Shown: one piece after another, positions 18,113 through 26,068 of the stretch | How the letters are laid out: every line of letters starts with the position of its first letter | Numbering within the stretch: the stretch's first letter is position 1 | Source of the DNA: Rhodopirellula europaea 6C | GTDB lineage: Bacteria; Planctomycetota; Planctomycetia; Pirellulales; Pirellulaceae | Direction of reading: 5' to 3' | Assembly: GCF_000338295.1 (NCBI RefSeq) | Contig: NZ_ANMO01000024.1 | Location: 1-59,566, forward strand | DNA: 59,566 nt | The notes under the pieces: model-generated | Databases searched by the model: none | Told to the model about the DNA's origin: nothing | Seen by the model: the letters and a program-made list of their open reading frames with translations, nothing else | Translations under genes and position numbers: made by a program

Positions 18113-18907
18113 AGTAGATACTCCTTTAGGTGGCTGTCTTTTCTATGTTCGACGACCGCGATTGGTTTGGTGGGTCGTCACAAAGAACGCTGTGGCGAAT
18201 CAGCGTTCGGGGCAATTCAATTGGTTTTGGAACATCCGTGTCGTGGGGCGGCGGCACTCGTATGAGCAGCTCGTCGTCGGAGTGTAGTTACGCCGAATGT
18301 GAGGTCGAGACGTAATCTGCCGCCGGGCATTCGGTCACTGGCGAAGTCGGTCAGGAGAAGTTCGAGAAGCACTTGGGTTTCGAGAAGAACAATCAATCAA
18401 TAACGAATTCGAAACGGTCCATGTGTTGGGAATGTTGCCAGTGCGAGAGACGCGGGTGCAGATCAATTGACCGACCGACGACGTCCATTGAAGAAAATTC
18501 CGACACACAGTGACTCTACCACCCGTTAACCTGCGAACCTCCGAATCAACTGCCAATTGGAAAAATTTTCCGATTGACCCGATATTCCATCCTGGAGGCT
18601 GAAAAGGGACGGTGGACCGTTTGTTGCGCGAACCGAATCCCATTCGGAAGCGAAGACGAACGATAGCTCGTTGTGGTTGTATCGCGACTCATCCAGAGGA
18701 TGTCCGGTCAGCAAACGTGATTCTCGTGATCGATTGGCCAAGCAAGTTGAAGAATTTCAGATGAAACTCTGAATCAACTTGCCGCCAAATGGCCGTTCGA
18801 CGAGAGTGACGTCCTGACGGGAGCGATTGGTCGTGTGTTACCCTCAGCACACCGTGATTCTAGTTCCCAGAATGTCTCGGTCCACCCGGGCGTTGTTCTT
18901 TTGACCC
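18113..18907. other. 795-nt gene-free region upstream of rpoD
   Basis: No open frame here has protein-like composition or a recognisable motif, and no RNA gene is evident. It separates divergent rpoD and a zinc-ribbon gene and probably carries both promoters. An imperfect 21-nt dyad at 18555-18575 (AATTGGAAAA-A-TTTTCCGATT) is the only clear structure. Confidence 0.5.
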
Positions 18908-19465
18908 GTGATTTCAGCCATGTATTTGCTTCCCTGTCCGCACTGCGAAGAGTCCGCCGAGGTCAGTCCCGCCCGAGCCGGTGACGAGATCTCCTGCCCT
19001 CATTGCGGTCAGAACATCCCCGTTCCGAAATTGGGTGAACTGCGTCAGCTCCCCACCGCAGAGGGCGACGCGGCGACGGAGAAGTCCAATGCCAAGGCGG
19101 CCGCGGGCCGTGCCAATCGGCCGACGGTGCTGTTCACGGCACTCGGTTTGCTAGCAGCAGGCCTCTTTCTGGCAGCCGCGTTTTGTGTCGTGAATTGGGC
19201 CACTATCAGCGTTCCACTGAACACCGAAGGACACATTGATGAGTTCCGTCAGGCCTACAAAGAGGTCAGCTCGGCTCAAATGATTCGGGAATGGGAAGAA
19301 ATCAATCGCAACGGAGTCGACCTTCCGGCGATGTATCAGTACCGCGTCATGGAGCTTGACAAACAGGCTTGGCTGACCAACGCCGGGCTGTTTTCTGGAG
19401 CCGGTTTGCTGGCTGTCATCGGAGCATTTTTTGTCGGTCGATCGGGTCGAACCAGCGAGGTGTGA
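18908..19465 (+). CDS. Zinc-ribbon membrane protein, unknown function
   Basis: A 185-residue protein. An N-terminal zinc ribbon has two CPHC pairs (about residues 10-13 and 30-33). A low-complexity Ala/Lys linker follows, then a membrane helix (about 76-100) and a second helix near the C-terminus (about 158-177). The 55-residue part between the helices is probably outside the membrane. Met5 (18920) is an equally good start because the zinc ribbon begins just after it. Short ribbons joined to membrane helices are common in planctomycetes and poorly understood. It stands alone between rpoD and a convergent methyltransferase gene. Confidence 0.75.
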   Translation: MISAMYLLPCPHCEESAEVSPARAGDEISCPHCGQNIPVPKLGELRQLPTAEGDAATEKSNAKAAAGRANRPTVLFTALGLLAAGLFLAAAFCVVNWATISVPLNTEGHIDEFRQAYKEVSSAQMIREWEEINRNGVDLPAMYQYRVMELDKQAWLTNAGLFSGAGLLAVIGAFFVGRSGRTSEV

Positions 19466-19567
19466 ACCTGTTCAAAATCCAGAAAAAAAATTTGGGCCGA
19501 TACAAATCTACACTGCTTGGTTGAGGGACACTTGGTTGGCGTCCTAATCGGGGGCATCTTTCCGTAC

Positions 19568-20395
19568 TCAACCTTTGTTCTGCAGCACGTAGACGACATC
19601 TTCGGTCGACGCATCGACGGTGATGGGATCGTCCATGTCGTACGCGAAGTCGTAAGTCGCCAAGCATTCCCACTGGCCGTCCGCCGCGATCAACCGATTC
19701 ATCTGGGCCGGTGTGTAACTTCGCAAATGAAGTTCATCGTTGATGCGGAAACTTCGACTGGGAGTGTGCACGTCAAAACGAATTCCGAAACGTTCCATTC
19801 GTTTCTTCTTGTCTCGGTTGATCGTCCACATGTGCGTGTTGATCGCCAAGTTGCCACGACGAGCCGACCATGACTCCGTTTCGCTGGGCGGCACCTTTGT
19901 TGGCGTCAGGTGCACACCGAGTAAGTAGATCCCGCCACGGCGAACCATCGACGCCATGCTGCGTAGGTGCCCGCGAGCGGCGGCTTCGGAATCGACGTGC
20001 CGGAAACTGTTGATCGTGTTGAATGCGACGCAGGCTGGCCCTTCCGCTTTGGACGTCTTGGCTTTGCCGAGTGCGGATCGGAAGTCAGCGGGTGAGAAGT
20101 CGCACATGTCCGCCACGATCGCGGTTGGTTTGAATCCGGCTCGTTCCAAACGTTGGTTGCAAAACTTGACGGCTTTCTCGTTCAAGTCCAATCCGCAGGT
20201 CGCATAACCTTTACGGTTCAGCGAAGCCATCAACCGTCCTGTCCCGCAAGCAGGTTCGAAGAACAACTTCGGTTTGCGGGTGAGAAAGGTGTCGGCGCAG
20301 TCCAGAATGAACTGCGTCTCCGCGGCGATGTCAGCTCCAAAGACCAAGTCGTAGTACTTGGGATGGTCGTAGATCGATTCTTCGAGGACTTCCAT
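19568..20395 (-). CDS. SAM-dependent class I methyltransferase
   Basis: A 275-residue cytoplasmic enzyme. Motif I is LFFEPACGTGRLMASL (about 44-59), followed by TCGLDLNEKAVKFCNQRL for the acidic ribose contact. IVADMCDF and AFNTINSFRHV mark motifs II/III. The C-terminal half is beta-rich with DELHLRSYTPAQMNRLI, as in small-molecule methyltransferases of the Methyltransf_25 type. Substrate cannot be read from the sequence. It follows the DinB-like gene on the same strand with a 21-nt gap, so the two may be co-transcribed. Confidence 0.85.
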   Translation of the reverse strand: MEVLEESIYDHPKYYDLVFGADIAAETQFILDCADTFLTRKPKLFFEPACGTGRLMASLNRKGYATCGLDLNEKAVKFCNQRLERAGFKPTAIVADMCDFSPADFRSALGKAKTSKAEGPACVAFNTINSFRHVDSEAAARGHLRSMASMVRRGGIYLLGVHLTPTKVPPSETESWSARRGNLAINTHMWTINRDKKKRMERFGIRFDVHTPSRSFRINDELHLRSYTPAQMNRLIAADGQWECLATYDFAYDMDDPITVDASTEDVVYVLQNKG

Positions 20396-20416
20396 GGATT
20401 CAGTTTCTTTCAGTTC

Positions 20417-20971
20417 CTAGCGAACAGATTCCAGGCCGAGCCCACGTCGCAGCATTCCGATTTGGCCCGCGTGCAAACCTTCGTGAATCGGGCAAAACAA
20501 CACCGCACCCAATTTGCAGGGGTACACCGCGTACGGCATGTCGATCTCCACGAGCAATTCGGCGGGATCCAGTGAGTCGAGCTCCGCCGTCGACAATTCG
20601 TGCACGCGATTCAATTTGTCCAGCAACTCTTGTGCGGACGGTTGGCCGTCGGTCGCCGCAGATGGTTGGCTGCCCCGAGCATAGGTCTTCCGAAAGCGAC
20701 CTGGGATCAGTTCCAGGTCATCGGGGTGGCGACCTCGCATTCGAAACATCATTAAACCGTATTGGCTGACGGCCAAGTGCCCGACTTGCCAAGCCACATG
20801 GGATACGCCGCCCGGTGGAATCTCGAACCAGCGATCCATCGGAGTCGCTCGAAGAAGTTCCAGTGTGTACTGACGGGCAAATTCAATTTGGCCACGTGCG
20901 GCTTCGAACATCCGAATCGCGTCGGACAGCTCTGGCAGTGGCTTGTCGGAAGAGGGAGGTATTTGGCTCAT
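20417..20971 (-). CDS. DinB-superfamily protein
   Basis: A 184-residue four-helix-bundle protein of the DinB/YfiT type. Conserved histidines that usually bind a metal appear as VSHVAWQVGHLAVSQYG (about 56-72) and the C-terminal PIHEGLHAGQIGMLRRGLG (about 160-178). Family members include thiol transferases using mycothiol or bacillithiol and many uncharacterised metalloproteins. No specific substrate can be given. It is the first gene of a likely two-gene unit with the methyltransferase downstream. Confidence 0.82.
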   Translation of the reverse strand: MSQIPPSSDKPLPELSDAIRMFEAARGQIEFARQYTLELLRATPMDRWFEIPPGGVSHVAWQVGHLAVSQYGLMMFRMRGRHPDDLELIPGRFRKTYARGSQPSAATDGQPSAQELLDKLNRVHELSTAELDSLDPAELLVEIDMPYAVYPCKLGAVLFCPIHEGLHAGQIGMLRRGLGLESVR

Positions 20972-21100
20972 CGCCGAACTTTAGCCCGGCCGCGCGGCTC
21001 TGTCACCCAGCGTCCAACGCTCTCCTACCGTTCAGATTCGATGTCACGTGCAAGTGAGGTCACCTCGGCGGTGCCTGACACGCCTTTTCCCGATCACGGC

Positions 21101-21592
21101 TCAGTGAATCGAACAACTTCCTGAGTCACACGATTTACCTGCCAGCCGATACCGACGTTTGGCGACTTCGTGATACAGCCGACGCCACAATTTTGCGGTC
21201 CCCGGCAGATGCAAAATCGGAGCAGCAAACCACAGCATTGGTAGTCGCCGCGAAAGATAGCGAACCGCATCGGCACCACCGTGACGTTGGCCTTGCTGAT
21301 CAATCACGTACATCTGATCCATCAGCTGTTCTCGCGTCAGATCGGGATAACGGTCTGAAACCCGATCGTCATGGAGCGACAAAAATGCCAGTCGATTTCC
21401 GCCCCAATCCAGACGCCGAAGGTTCTGGACGCCCGCCTTGCAGAAATTGCAGTGCCCGTCGTAGATCACCACATCGCACGCCGGACACTGGTCAGGATCC
21501 GGCAAATTGCCAGATCCTCGTGTCGGTTGCGAAGCAGCGGATGACGGCTCAGCGGCCGTTTTCGCGTCGGTGATGGGTTGGGTTTGGGACAT
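21101..21592 (-). CDS. DCC-family (DUF393) thiol-disulfide oxidoreductase-like protein
   Basis: A 163-residue protein. The family signature DxxCxxC is present as VIYDGHCNFCKAG (about 41-53), preceded by a low-complexity Ser/Ala/Pro-rich N-terminus with an extra CPAC pair (about 35-38). LAFLSLHDDRVSDRYPDLT and a C-terminal LHLPGTAKLWRRLYHEVAKR match the DCC fold, which resembles thioredoxin. The protein ends with a CDSGSCS motif. It is a single gene between convergent and divergent neighbours. Redox activity is known for few members, so function remains inferred. Confidence 0.88.
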   Translation of the reverse strand: MSQTQPITDAKTAAEPSSAASQPTRGSGNLPDPDQCPACDVVIYDGHCNFCKAGVQNLRRLDWGGNRLAFLSLHDDRVSDRYPDLTREQLMDQMYVIDQQGQRHGGADAVRYLSRRLPMLWFAAPILHLPGTAKLWRRLYHEVAKRRYRLAGKSCDSGSCSIH

Positions 21593-21733
21593 ATGTGAAA
21601 GTGTACGTCACTGGTGAACCCGCCGAATAGGATTCTCGTTCCGTCGGCGAATTTGGTGAACGGCTTGGATTCCGCCGCACAGATTCTGCTGCCAGGAGCC
21701 AGATTCGGCGTGCGGGAAAAGCGTTCACCGCGC

Positions 21734-21739
21734 TATAAT
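21734..21739 (+). promoter_or_regulatory. Perfect -10 hexamer before the coiled-coil membrane gene
   Basis: TATAAT occurs 60 nt before the ATG at 21800. The -35 position holds no good match to TTGACA, so the promoter call is tentative. Confidence 0.35.
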
Positions 21740-21799
21740 GCTGATAATTGAACCGCACTCGTTCCGAGTTCACAACTTCGGGCACCCACGGAGCTATCC

Positions 21800-23563
21800 A
21801 TGACCAGCGTCGCCCCATCGCAGGATCCGCACGACGAGTTGACCCAGTGGTCGCCCGAGGAAGCCAAGGCCAAAGTTGAATCGAAAGTTCGATCGGCCCG
21901 CAGACGAATGATGCTCGGCAAGTTTGGACGCACGTTCGCGGTGACTTGGTTCGTCGGTTTGATTGTCGCAACGATCGCGGTCGGGGCGATGGCCATCACC
22001 CCGTTGCCGCTGGACCGCTTTGGATTGGAATCGTCCGACGTTGGAGCGACCGAGTTGACGGTGCAGCAATGGGCGATGGGATGGATCGTGGCTGTCACAG
22101 TGGTTTCCATTCTCGTGTCCGCGATTGTGACATTGGTCACGGCTCCATCGGTGATGCGCGTCGCTGCCGAAGTCGATTCGCGATTCGGTTTGAAAGAACG
22201 CTTGAGTAGTGCGTTGTCATCCGATGGTTCGTCAGATGGAAAATCCGCGGCGGGCAACGCTCTCCGACAAGACGCTGCCCGACGAGCCAACAAGCTGAAC
22301 GTGGCGGAGAAGTTTGCATTGTCACCTCAGCGAGTTTCTTGGTTGCCGCTGGCGATTGTTCCGATCTTGGCCGTCATGGTTTTCGCAATTGAGCCGGCAA
22401 CCGAAATCACTTCCGAGCTGAACAACGAAGTCAACGCGAGCGAAGTTCGGCAAGTCAAAATTGCCGCCGCGGAATTGAAGAAGCGTCTGGCTCAACAAAA
22501 ACGCGAAGCCGATGCGAAAGGTTTGCTCGAGGCTCGCGAGCTGTTCGAGAAGATGGAATCGCAGCTCGACAAGATCACCGAAAGCAAAACGCTGAAACGC
22601 AAAGACGCGTTGCTGGAACTCAACGACATCAAAGAACAAATCCAAGCTCGCAAGGATCGACTGGGCTCACCGGAAGAGATGCGGAAGACGCTCGCTCAGA
22701 TGAAGGGGCTCGACGGCGGCCCGGCCCAGAAGGTCTTGTCGCAGATTCAGAAAGGTGAGTTTGGTAAAGCAGCGGAAGAGATCAAAAAGCTTGCTGAGCA
22801 AGTGAAAAATGGCAAGCTCACCGATCAGCAGAAAGAGAAGCTGAACAAGCAGATCAAGAAGATGGCTGAGCAGATGAAAGCGGCTGCGAAGAACCACGAG
22901 GAGAAGAAGAAACAACTGCAAGAAAAGATTGACCAGGCCAAACGAGAAGGACGCAACGAAGAGGCTGCCAAGCTGCAACAGAAGTTGAACGAGTCTGAAT
23001 CGGCCGATGCACAGATGCAGCAAATGCAAAAGATGGCTGATGCGATGCAGCAAGCCGCTGACGCAATGCAGCAAGGCGACGAATCCGCAGCTGCTCAAGC
23101 GATGGAAGAAATGTCCAACCAGTTGGGCGAAATGCAGATGGCCATGTCCGAGCTGGAAGATTTGGAATCGGCCTTGGGTGACCTGTCGCAGTCCAAAAAC
23201 CAAATGAACTGCAAGCAGTGCAACGGCGATGGTTGCCAAGCGTGTCAGGGACAGGGATTCGGCGAAGGCGAAAAACCAGGGATGGGAATGGGACGCGGGA
23301 AAGGCAAAGGTGACCGACCCGAAGAAGAAACAGACATCAACACCTACGACACCCAAGTTCGTGGCAAGGTCAAACGTGGACGAGCGATCATCGCCGGTTT
23401 CGCGGACGGTCCCAACCGAAAAGGTGTGACACGCGCAGACATCCAGTCGGCGATCGAGTCGAACCTCAGCGAAGAAAGTGATCCACTCGAGGACCAGGTC
23501 TTGCCTCGCGACGAACGGGAACAAACTCGCGAATACTTTGACCGATTGCGAGAGGGTTCATGA
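21800..23563 (+). CDS. Membrane-anchored long coiled-coil protein with CxxC zinc-like motif
   Basis: A 587-residue protein. Three hydrophobic segments (about 47-67, 91-113, 178-196) anchor the N-terminal third. Residues 205-450 are a nearly unbroken, Lys/Glu/Gln/Met-rich coiled coil with heptad-like repeats. A DnaJ-like cysteine cluster follows (CKQCNGDGCQACQGQG, about 470-485), then a Gly/Met/Lys-rich stretch. The C-terminal domain of about 90 residues ends EREQTREYFDRLREGS. I recognise no characterised family. Its stop overlaps the next gene by 4 nt, so the secreted protein 23560-24165 is its likely partner. It may be a structural or tethering protein at the envelope. Confidence 0.8.
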   Translation: MTSVAPSQDPHDELTQWSPEEAKAKVESKVRSARRRMMLGKFGRTFAVTWFVGLIVATIAVGAMAITPLPLDRFGLESSDVGATELTVQQWAMGWIVAVTVVSILVSAIVTLVTAPSVMRVAAEVDSRFGLKERLSSALSSDGSSDGKSAAGNALRQDAARRANKLNVAEKFALSPQRVSWLPLAIVPILAVMVFAIEPATEITSELNNEVNASEVRQVKIAAAELKKRLAQQKREADAKGLLEARELFEKMESQLDKITESKTLKRKDALLELNDIKEQIQARKDRLGSPEEMRKTLAQMKGLDGGPAQKVLSQIQKGEFGKAAEEIKKLAEQVKNGKLTDQQKEKLNKQIKKMAEQMKAAAKNHEEKKKQLQEKIDQAKREGRNEEAAKLQQKLNESESADAQMQQMQKMADAMQQAADAMQQGDESAAAQAMEEMSNQLGEMQMAMSELEDLESALGDLSQSKNQMNCKQCNGDGCQACQGQGFGEGEKPGMGMGRGKGKGDRPEEETDINTYDTQVRGKVKRGRAIIAGFADGPNRKGVTRADIQSAIESNLSEESDPLEDQVLPRDEREQTREYFDRLREGS

Positions 23564-24165
23564 ACCGCGGCAACGTCTTGATGGTTGTTGTTGTTTTGCT
23601 GGGATGCGTTTGGCGAGGGCTGTGGCTGTCCGCCGGCGTGACGGATTCGACCTCGGTGGCCGATGCGACTCGTACTAAGTTGCTCAGCCAAATCGCTGAT
23701 GAACTGAAGGCACGCGGCCAAGTCACCGGTCTGCAGAGCCTGCATCGCGTTCAGGTGTTGGCGTATTTTGATGATGCTGGATTTGCGGATTCAACAGTTG
23801 CGTCCTCGCGATCGTGGAAGCTTGATTCCGTTCAACGATTCGATCCCGACGCGGAAGTTTGGATCGTGTCGGGGGCTGATGGCAAACCAGGTTGGGATGG
23901 TTGGGATGACAACCAAAATGGCACGGTCGACGACCTGAGCGAGCTTGGTGCCGCGTGGAGCGATGATCATTGTCTGACGCCGCTGGACTCCGGGTACGAA
24001 CAAGTCGATCCAGCCTATTCGCGGATCATCAATCGCGGCACGTTTGTACCATCCGACTTCGAATCTTTCGCGGCGGACCATGCCATCAAGACGGACGAAA
24101 GCGACCGCCGACCAAATTCGTGGCGAGTGACGTTCGTTGATCAGGCCGCGGCTGATTCTCTTTGA
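23560..24165 (+). CDS. Secreted or membrane-anchored protein with EF-hand-like loop
   Basis: A 201-residue protein with an N-terminal hydrophobic segment (about 6-27, VLMVVVVLLGCVWRGLWL) that could be a signal peptide or anchor. Residues 111-125 (DDNQNGTVDDLSELG) match the Dx-NxNGxVxxxE calcium loop of an EF-hand or dockerin-like half-site. The rest is soluble with no family I recognise. The ATG overlaps the upstream coiled-coil gene's stop by 4 nt, which indicates translational coupling. The 3' end overlaps a convergent gene by 25 nt. Confidence 0.75.
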   Translation: MNRGNVLMVVVVLLGCVWRGLWLSAGVTDSTSVADATRTKLLSQIADELKARGQVTGLQSLHRVQVLAYFDDAGFADSTVASSRSWKLDSVQRFDPDAEVWIVSGADGKPGWDGWDDNQNGTVDDLSELGAAWSDDHCLTPLDSGYEQVDPAYSRIINRGTFVPSDFESFAADHAIKTDESDRRPNSWRVTFVDQAAADSL

Positions 24166-24917
24166 GCAACTGTTGCAGAAGCCCAAGCTTGACGTTGCTG
24201 GTCCAACCGATGGATCGCTTGTTCATCGATTCGTTGACATCGTTCGCGTGCTCCCCATGCCAGCACGACGTGCGTCCAAAGCGCCAATTGACGGTAGTTT
24301 TTGCCAGCCCACTGGGCGATGTATTGTGCAGCGGATTCGGTCATGCGAGGTTGAAATTGACCGGCGTGCGATAACGCTGCCAGGAGACAACGGGCGAGCG
24401 AGTGTTTGGAAACGCTCATTTCGTGACTGACACCGGAGAAGGTTGCTGGTCCCATCACAAGCAACGTCATTGGGCTGCGCCGTGGATCGAGCTTCAATGA
24501 TTGCCTGTACCACTGGATCGTTGCTTGGTCGGGTGTTCCGTCGACGATGCACAACGTGTGGATGCCAACGGTCTGATTGCTTCTTGCAGTCGACAGCCAT
24601 TGATGACAAACGTCACGGTCGAAGTTCGTCGCTTCGGTTCCCATGACGTCCAGCGGCAGGTCAGCCAAACCGTGTGTCGCCATCCACTGTCGAGCCCAGG
24701 TGGTTGCTCCGGATCCCGGGCGGGTGATCAACTTCGCGATTCCGACGTTGTTTCGCAGAATGGTTTCCAGCCAGATTCGAGCCTGCGAGTGTTCTGCAGA
24801 CGCGAATAGAAAATCGTCCGGCTGCGATGGAACGTTGACCGCAGGAGATTCGGCAAATGGTTGGCGGAACAATCCCCAGTGGCTTTGATCGGCCGGGCTG
24901 AGCAACGGGATCGGCAT
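24141..24917 (-). CDS. Degenerate ExeA-like AAA ATPase
   Basis: About 258 residues from MPIPLLSPADQSHWGLFRQP, the usual ExeA-type opening (short start, then HWGLFRQPF). An in-frame ATG 18 codons upstream (24971) gives a longer version. The P-loop region reads LITRPGSGATTWARQW, so the nucleotide-binding Lys of GxxGxGKT is Ala. A weak Walker B is HTLCIVDGTPD. The C-terminal part resembles the helical lid of secretion-type ATPases (QPRMTESAAQYIAQWAGKN). It probably binds no ATP or binds it unusually, and may be a structural paralogue. The next genes to the right are rsmE and a full AAA ATPase on the other strand. Confidence 0.7.
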   Translation of the reverse strand: MPIPLLSPADQSHWGLFRQPFAESPAVNVPSQPDDFLFASAEHSQARIWLETILRNNVGIAKLITRPGSGATTWARQWMATHGLADLPLDVMGTEATNFDRDVCHQWLSTARSNQTVGIHTLCIVDGTPDQATIQWYRQSLKLDPRRSPMTLLVMGPATFSGVSHEMSVSKHSLARCLLAALSHAGQFQPRMTESAAQYIAQWAGKNYRQLALWTHVVLAWGARERCQRIDEQAIHRLDQQRQAWASATVAQRESAAA

Positions 24918-25094
24918 CGACGGCAGTCTCTCTCTCGGAAAAGAATCGGCTGGCCCGGCGGGGCGATGCATAAACGAAGCTGACGTGGCTGCAATTCGTT
25001 TCAGGCATCTCTGTTGGCGTGGGGCACCAACCGGGCTTCGCTATTCAGTCAGATCGACTGACCCGCTCGCCGATCACTTTCCGTTTCGGTTACC

Positions 25095-25112
25095 TTGCAC
25101 CGATCGGTGCAA
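25095..25112. promoter_or_regulatory. Perfect 18-bp palindrome upstream of rsmE
   Basis: TTGCACCGATCGGTGCAA is self-complementary over 18 bp and begins 80 nt before the rsmE ATG. It lies between divergent genes. The arms are TTGCAC and GTGCAA, the opposite order to the operators near dabA, so it is probably a different site. The binding protein is unknown. Confidence 0.45.
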
Positions 25113-25174
25113 CCGGCACGATCAGACCTTTTGGCATCTTTTGTATCTCCTCGAATTTTCCTGAACCGCCCGCG

Positions 25175-25948
25175 ATGACTCGACGCTACTACGTTCCCGA
25201 TCTGCGAACCCAAGCACCCATTGTGCAACTGCCCGATGAAGAGGCTTCCCACGCGTCGCGGGTCATGAGGGTGCAAACTGGCGACTGGATCGAGTTGTTT
25301 GACGGGTGTGGGCACCAGGCGGATGCGGAAGTGGTTACTGTCAGCAAACGAGAATGTGTTGTCCGGTGCGATGCGATCAAGGCGGTTGATCGCGAGCCAA
25401 GCGTTGCGATTGATCTCGCGATCGGTTTGCCCAAACCGGATCGAGCCAAAGAGATGATCGAGCGATTGACCGAGTTGGGCGTCGCACGCGTATTTCCGAT
25501 TGTCTTTGAAAGAACCCAGCGGCCTCCCAAAGACAACTTTCTCGACAAGCTTCGAAGGATCGTGATTGAGTCGTGCAAGCAATCGGGACGCAACGTTCTG
25601 ATGACAATCGAATCACCAACCGACTTCGCCAGCTTCGCCGAGACAATCGCCGCGAACAACAGCATCAGTGATGAGGGAGATGCCCCGTCGAGTTGGCAAC
25701 GGGTGCTGGTCGCGATGCCGGACTCACCGCCGCTCAACGCAATGGATGTCAATCAAAACGACATGGGCCAATCCGATGTAAACGGCCGACCGAGCACGCT
25801 GGCATTGATCGGCCCCGAGGGTGGGTTGTCGGAAGCGGAGCACCAACGATGCATCGACATCGGAGCAGAATCCATCGGATTAGGGCGACGGATTCTGAGG
25901 ATTGAAACGGCTGCGGCAATTGTTGCGGCACGTTTGGTAGTGGATTGA
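25175..25948 (+). CDS. rsmE: 16S rRNA (uracil-1498-N3) methyltransferase
   Basis: A 257-residue SPOUT-family methyltransferase starting at MTRRYYVPD, the family's usual first residues; a longer frame from 25019 lacks homology. The N-terminal PUA-like part has LPDEEASHASRVMRVQTGD. The knot region has LAIGLPKPDRAKEMIERLTE with LGVARVFPI, KLRRIVIESCKQSGRN, ALIGPEGGLSEAE and LGRRILRIETAA for SAM binding. Residues 150-200 hold a somewhat Asn/Asp-rich insertion compared with typical RsmE. It methylates U1498 in the ribosomal decoding centre. Confidence 0.96.
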   Translation: MTRRYYVPDLRTQAPIVQLPDEEASHASRVMRVQTGDWIELFDGCGHQADAEVVTVSKRECVVRCDAIKAVDREPSVAIDLAIGLPKPDRAKEMIERLTELGVARVFPIVFERTQRPPKDNFLDKLRRIVIESCKQSGRNVLMTIESPTDFASFAETIAANNSISDEGDAPSSWQRVLVAMPDSPPLNAMDVNQNDMGQSDVNGRPSTLALIGPEGGLSEAEHQRCIDIGAESIGLGRRILRIETAAAIVAARLVVD

Positions 25949-26068
25949 TAGATATGTTCACTAGGGAGGCAGGTTGCGGTTCGGTCTCGAATCGCAAGCT
26001 AGGTTTGCATGGCCAACGATCTCGTCCCGCTGGGGTGGGTTGTTCGGAACTAATGCAAACAACTCCAA

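Noticed and set aside
22667-23524. Minus-strand 285-codon frame rich in Leu, Phe and His
   Set aside because: It is the mirror of the Lys/Glu/Gln coiled-coil gene. Its composition follows from that and no membrane-protein family fits.
25095-25112. Palindrome before rsmE as a fifth copy of the dabA/SulP operator
   Set aside because: The half-sites are in reverse order (TTGCAC then GTGCAA), the spacer differs and no -24/-12 promoter was seen nearby.
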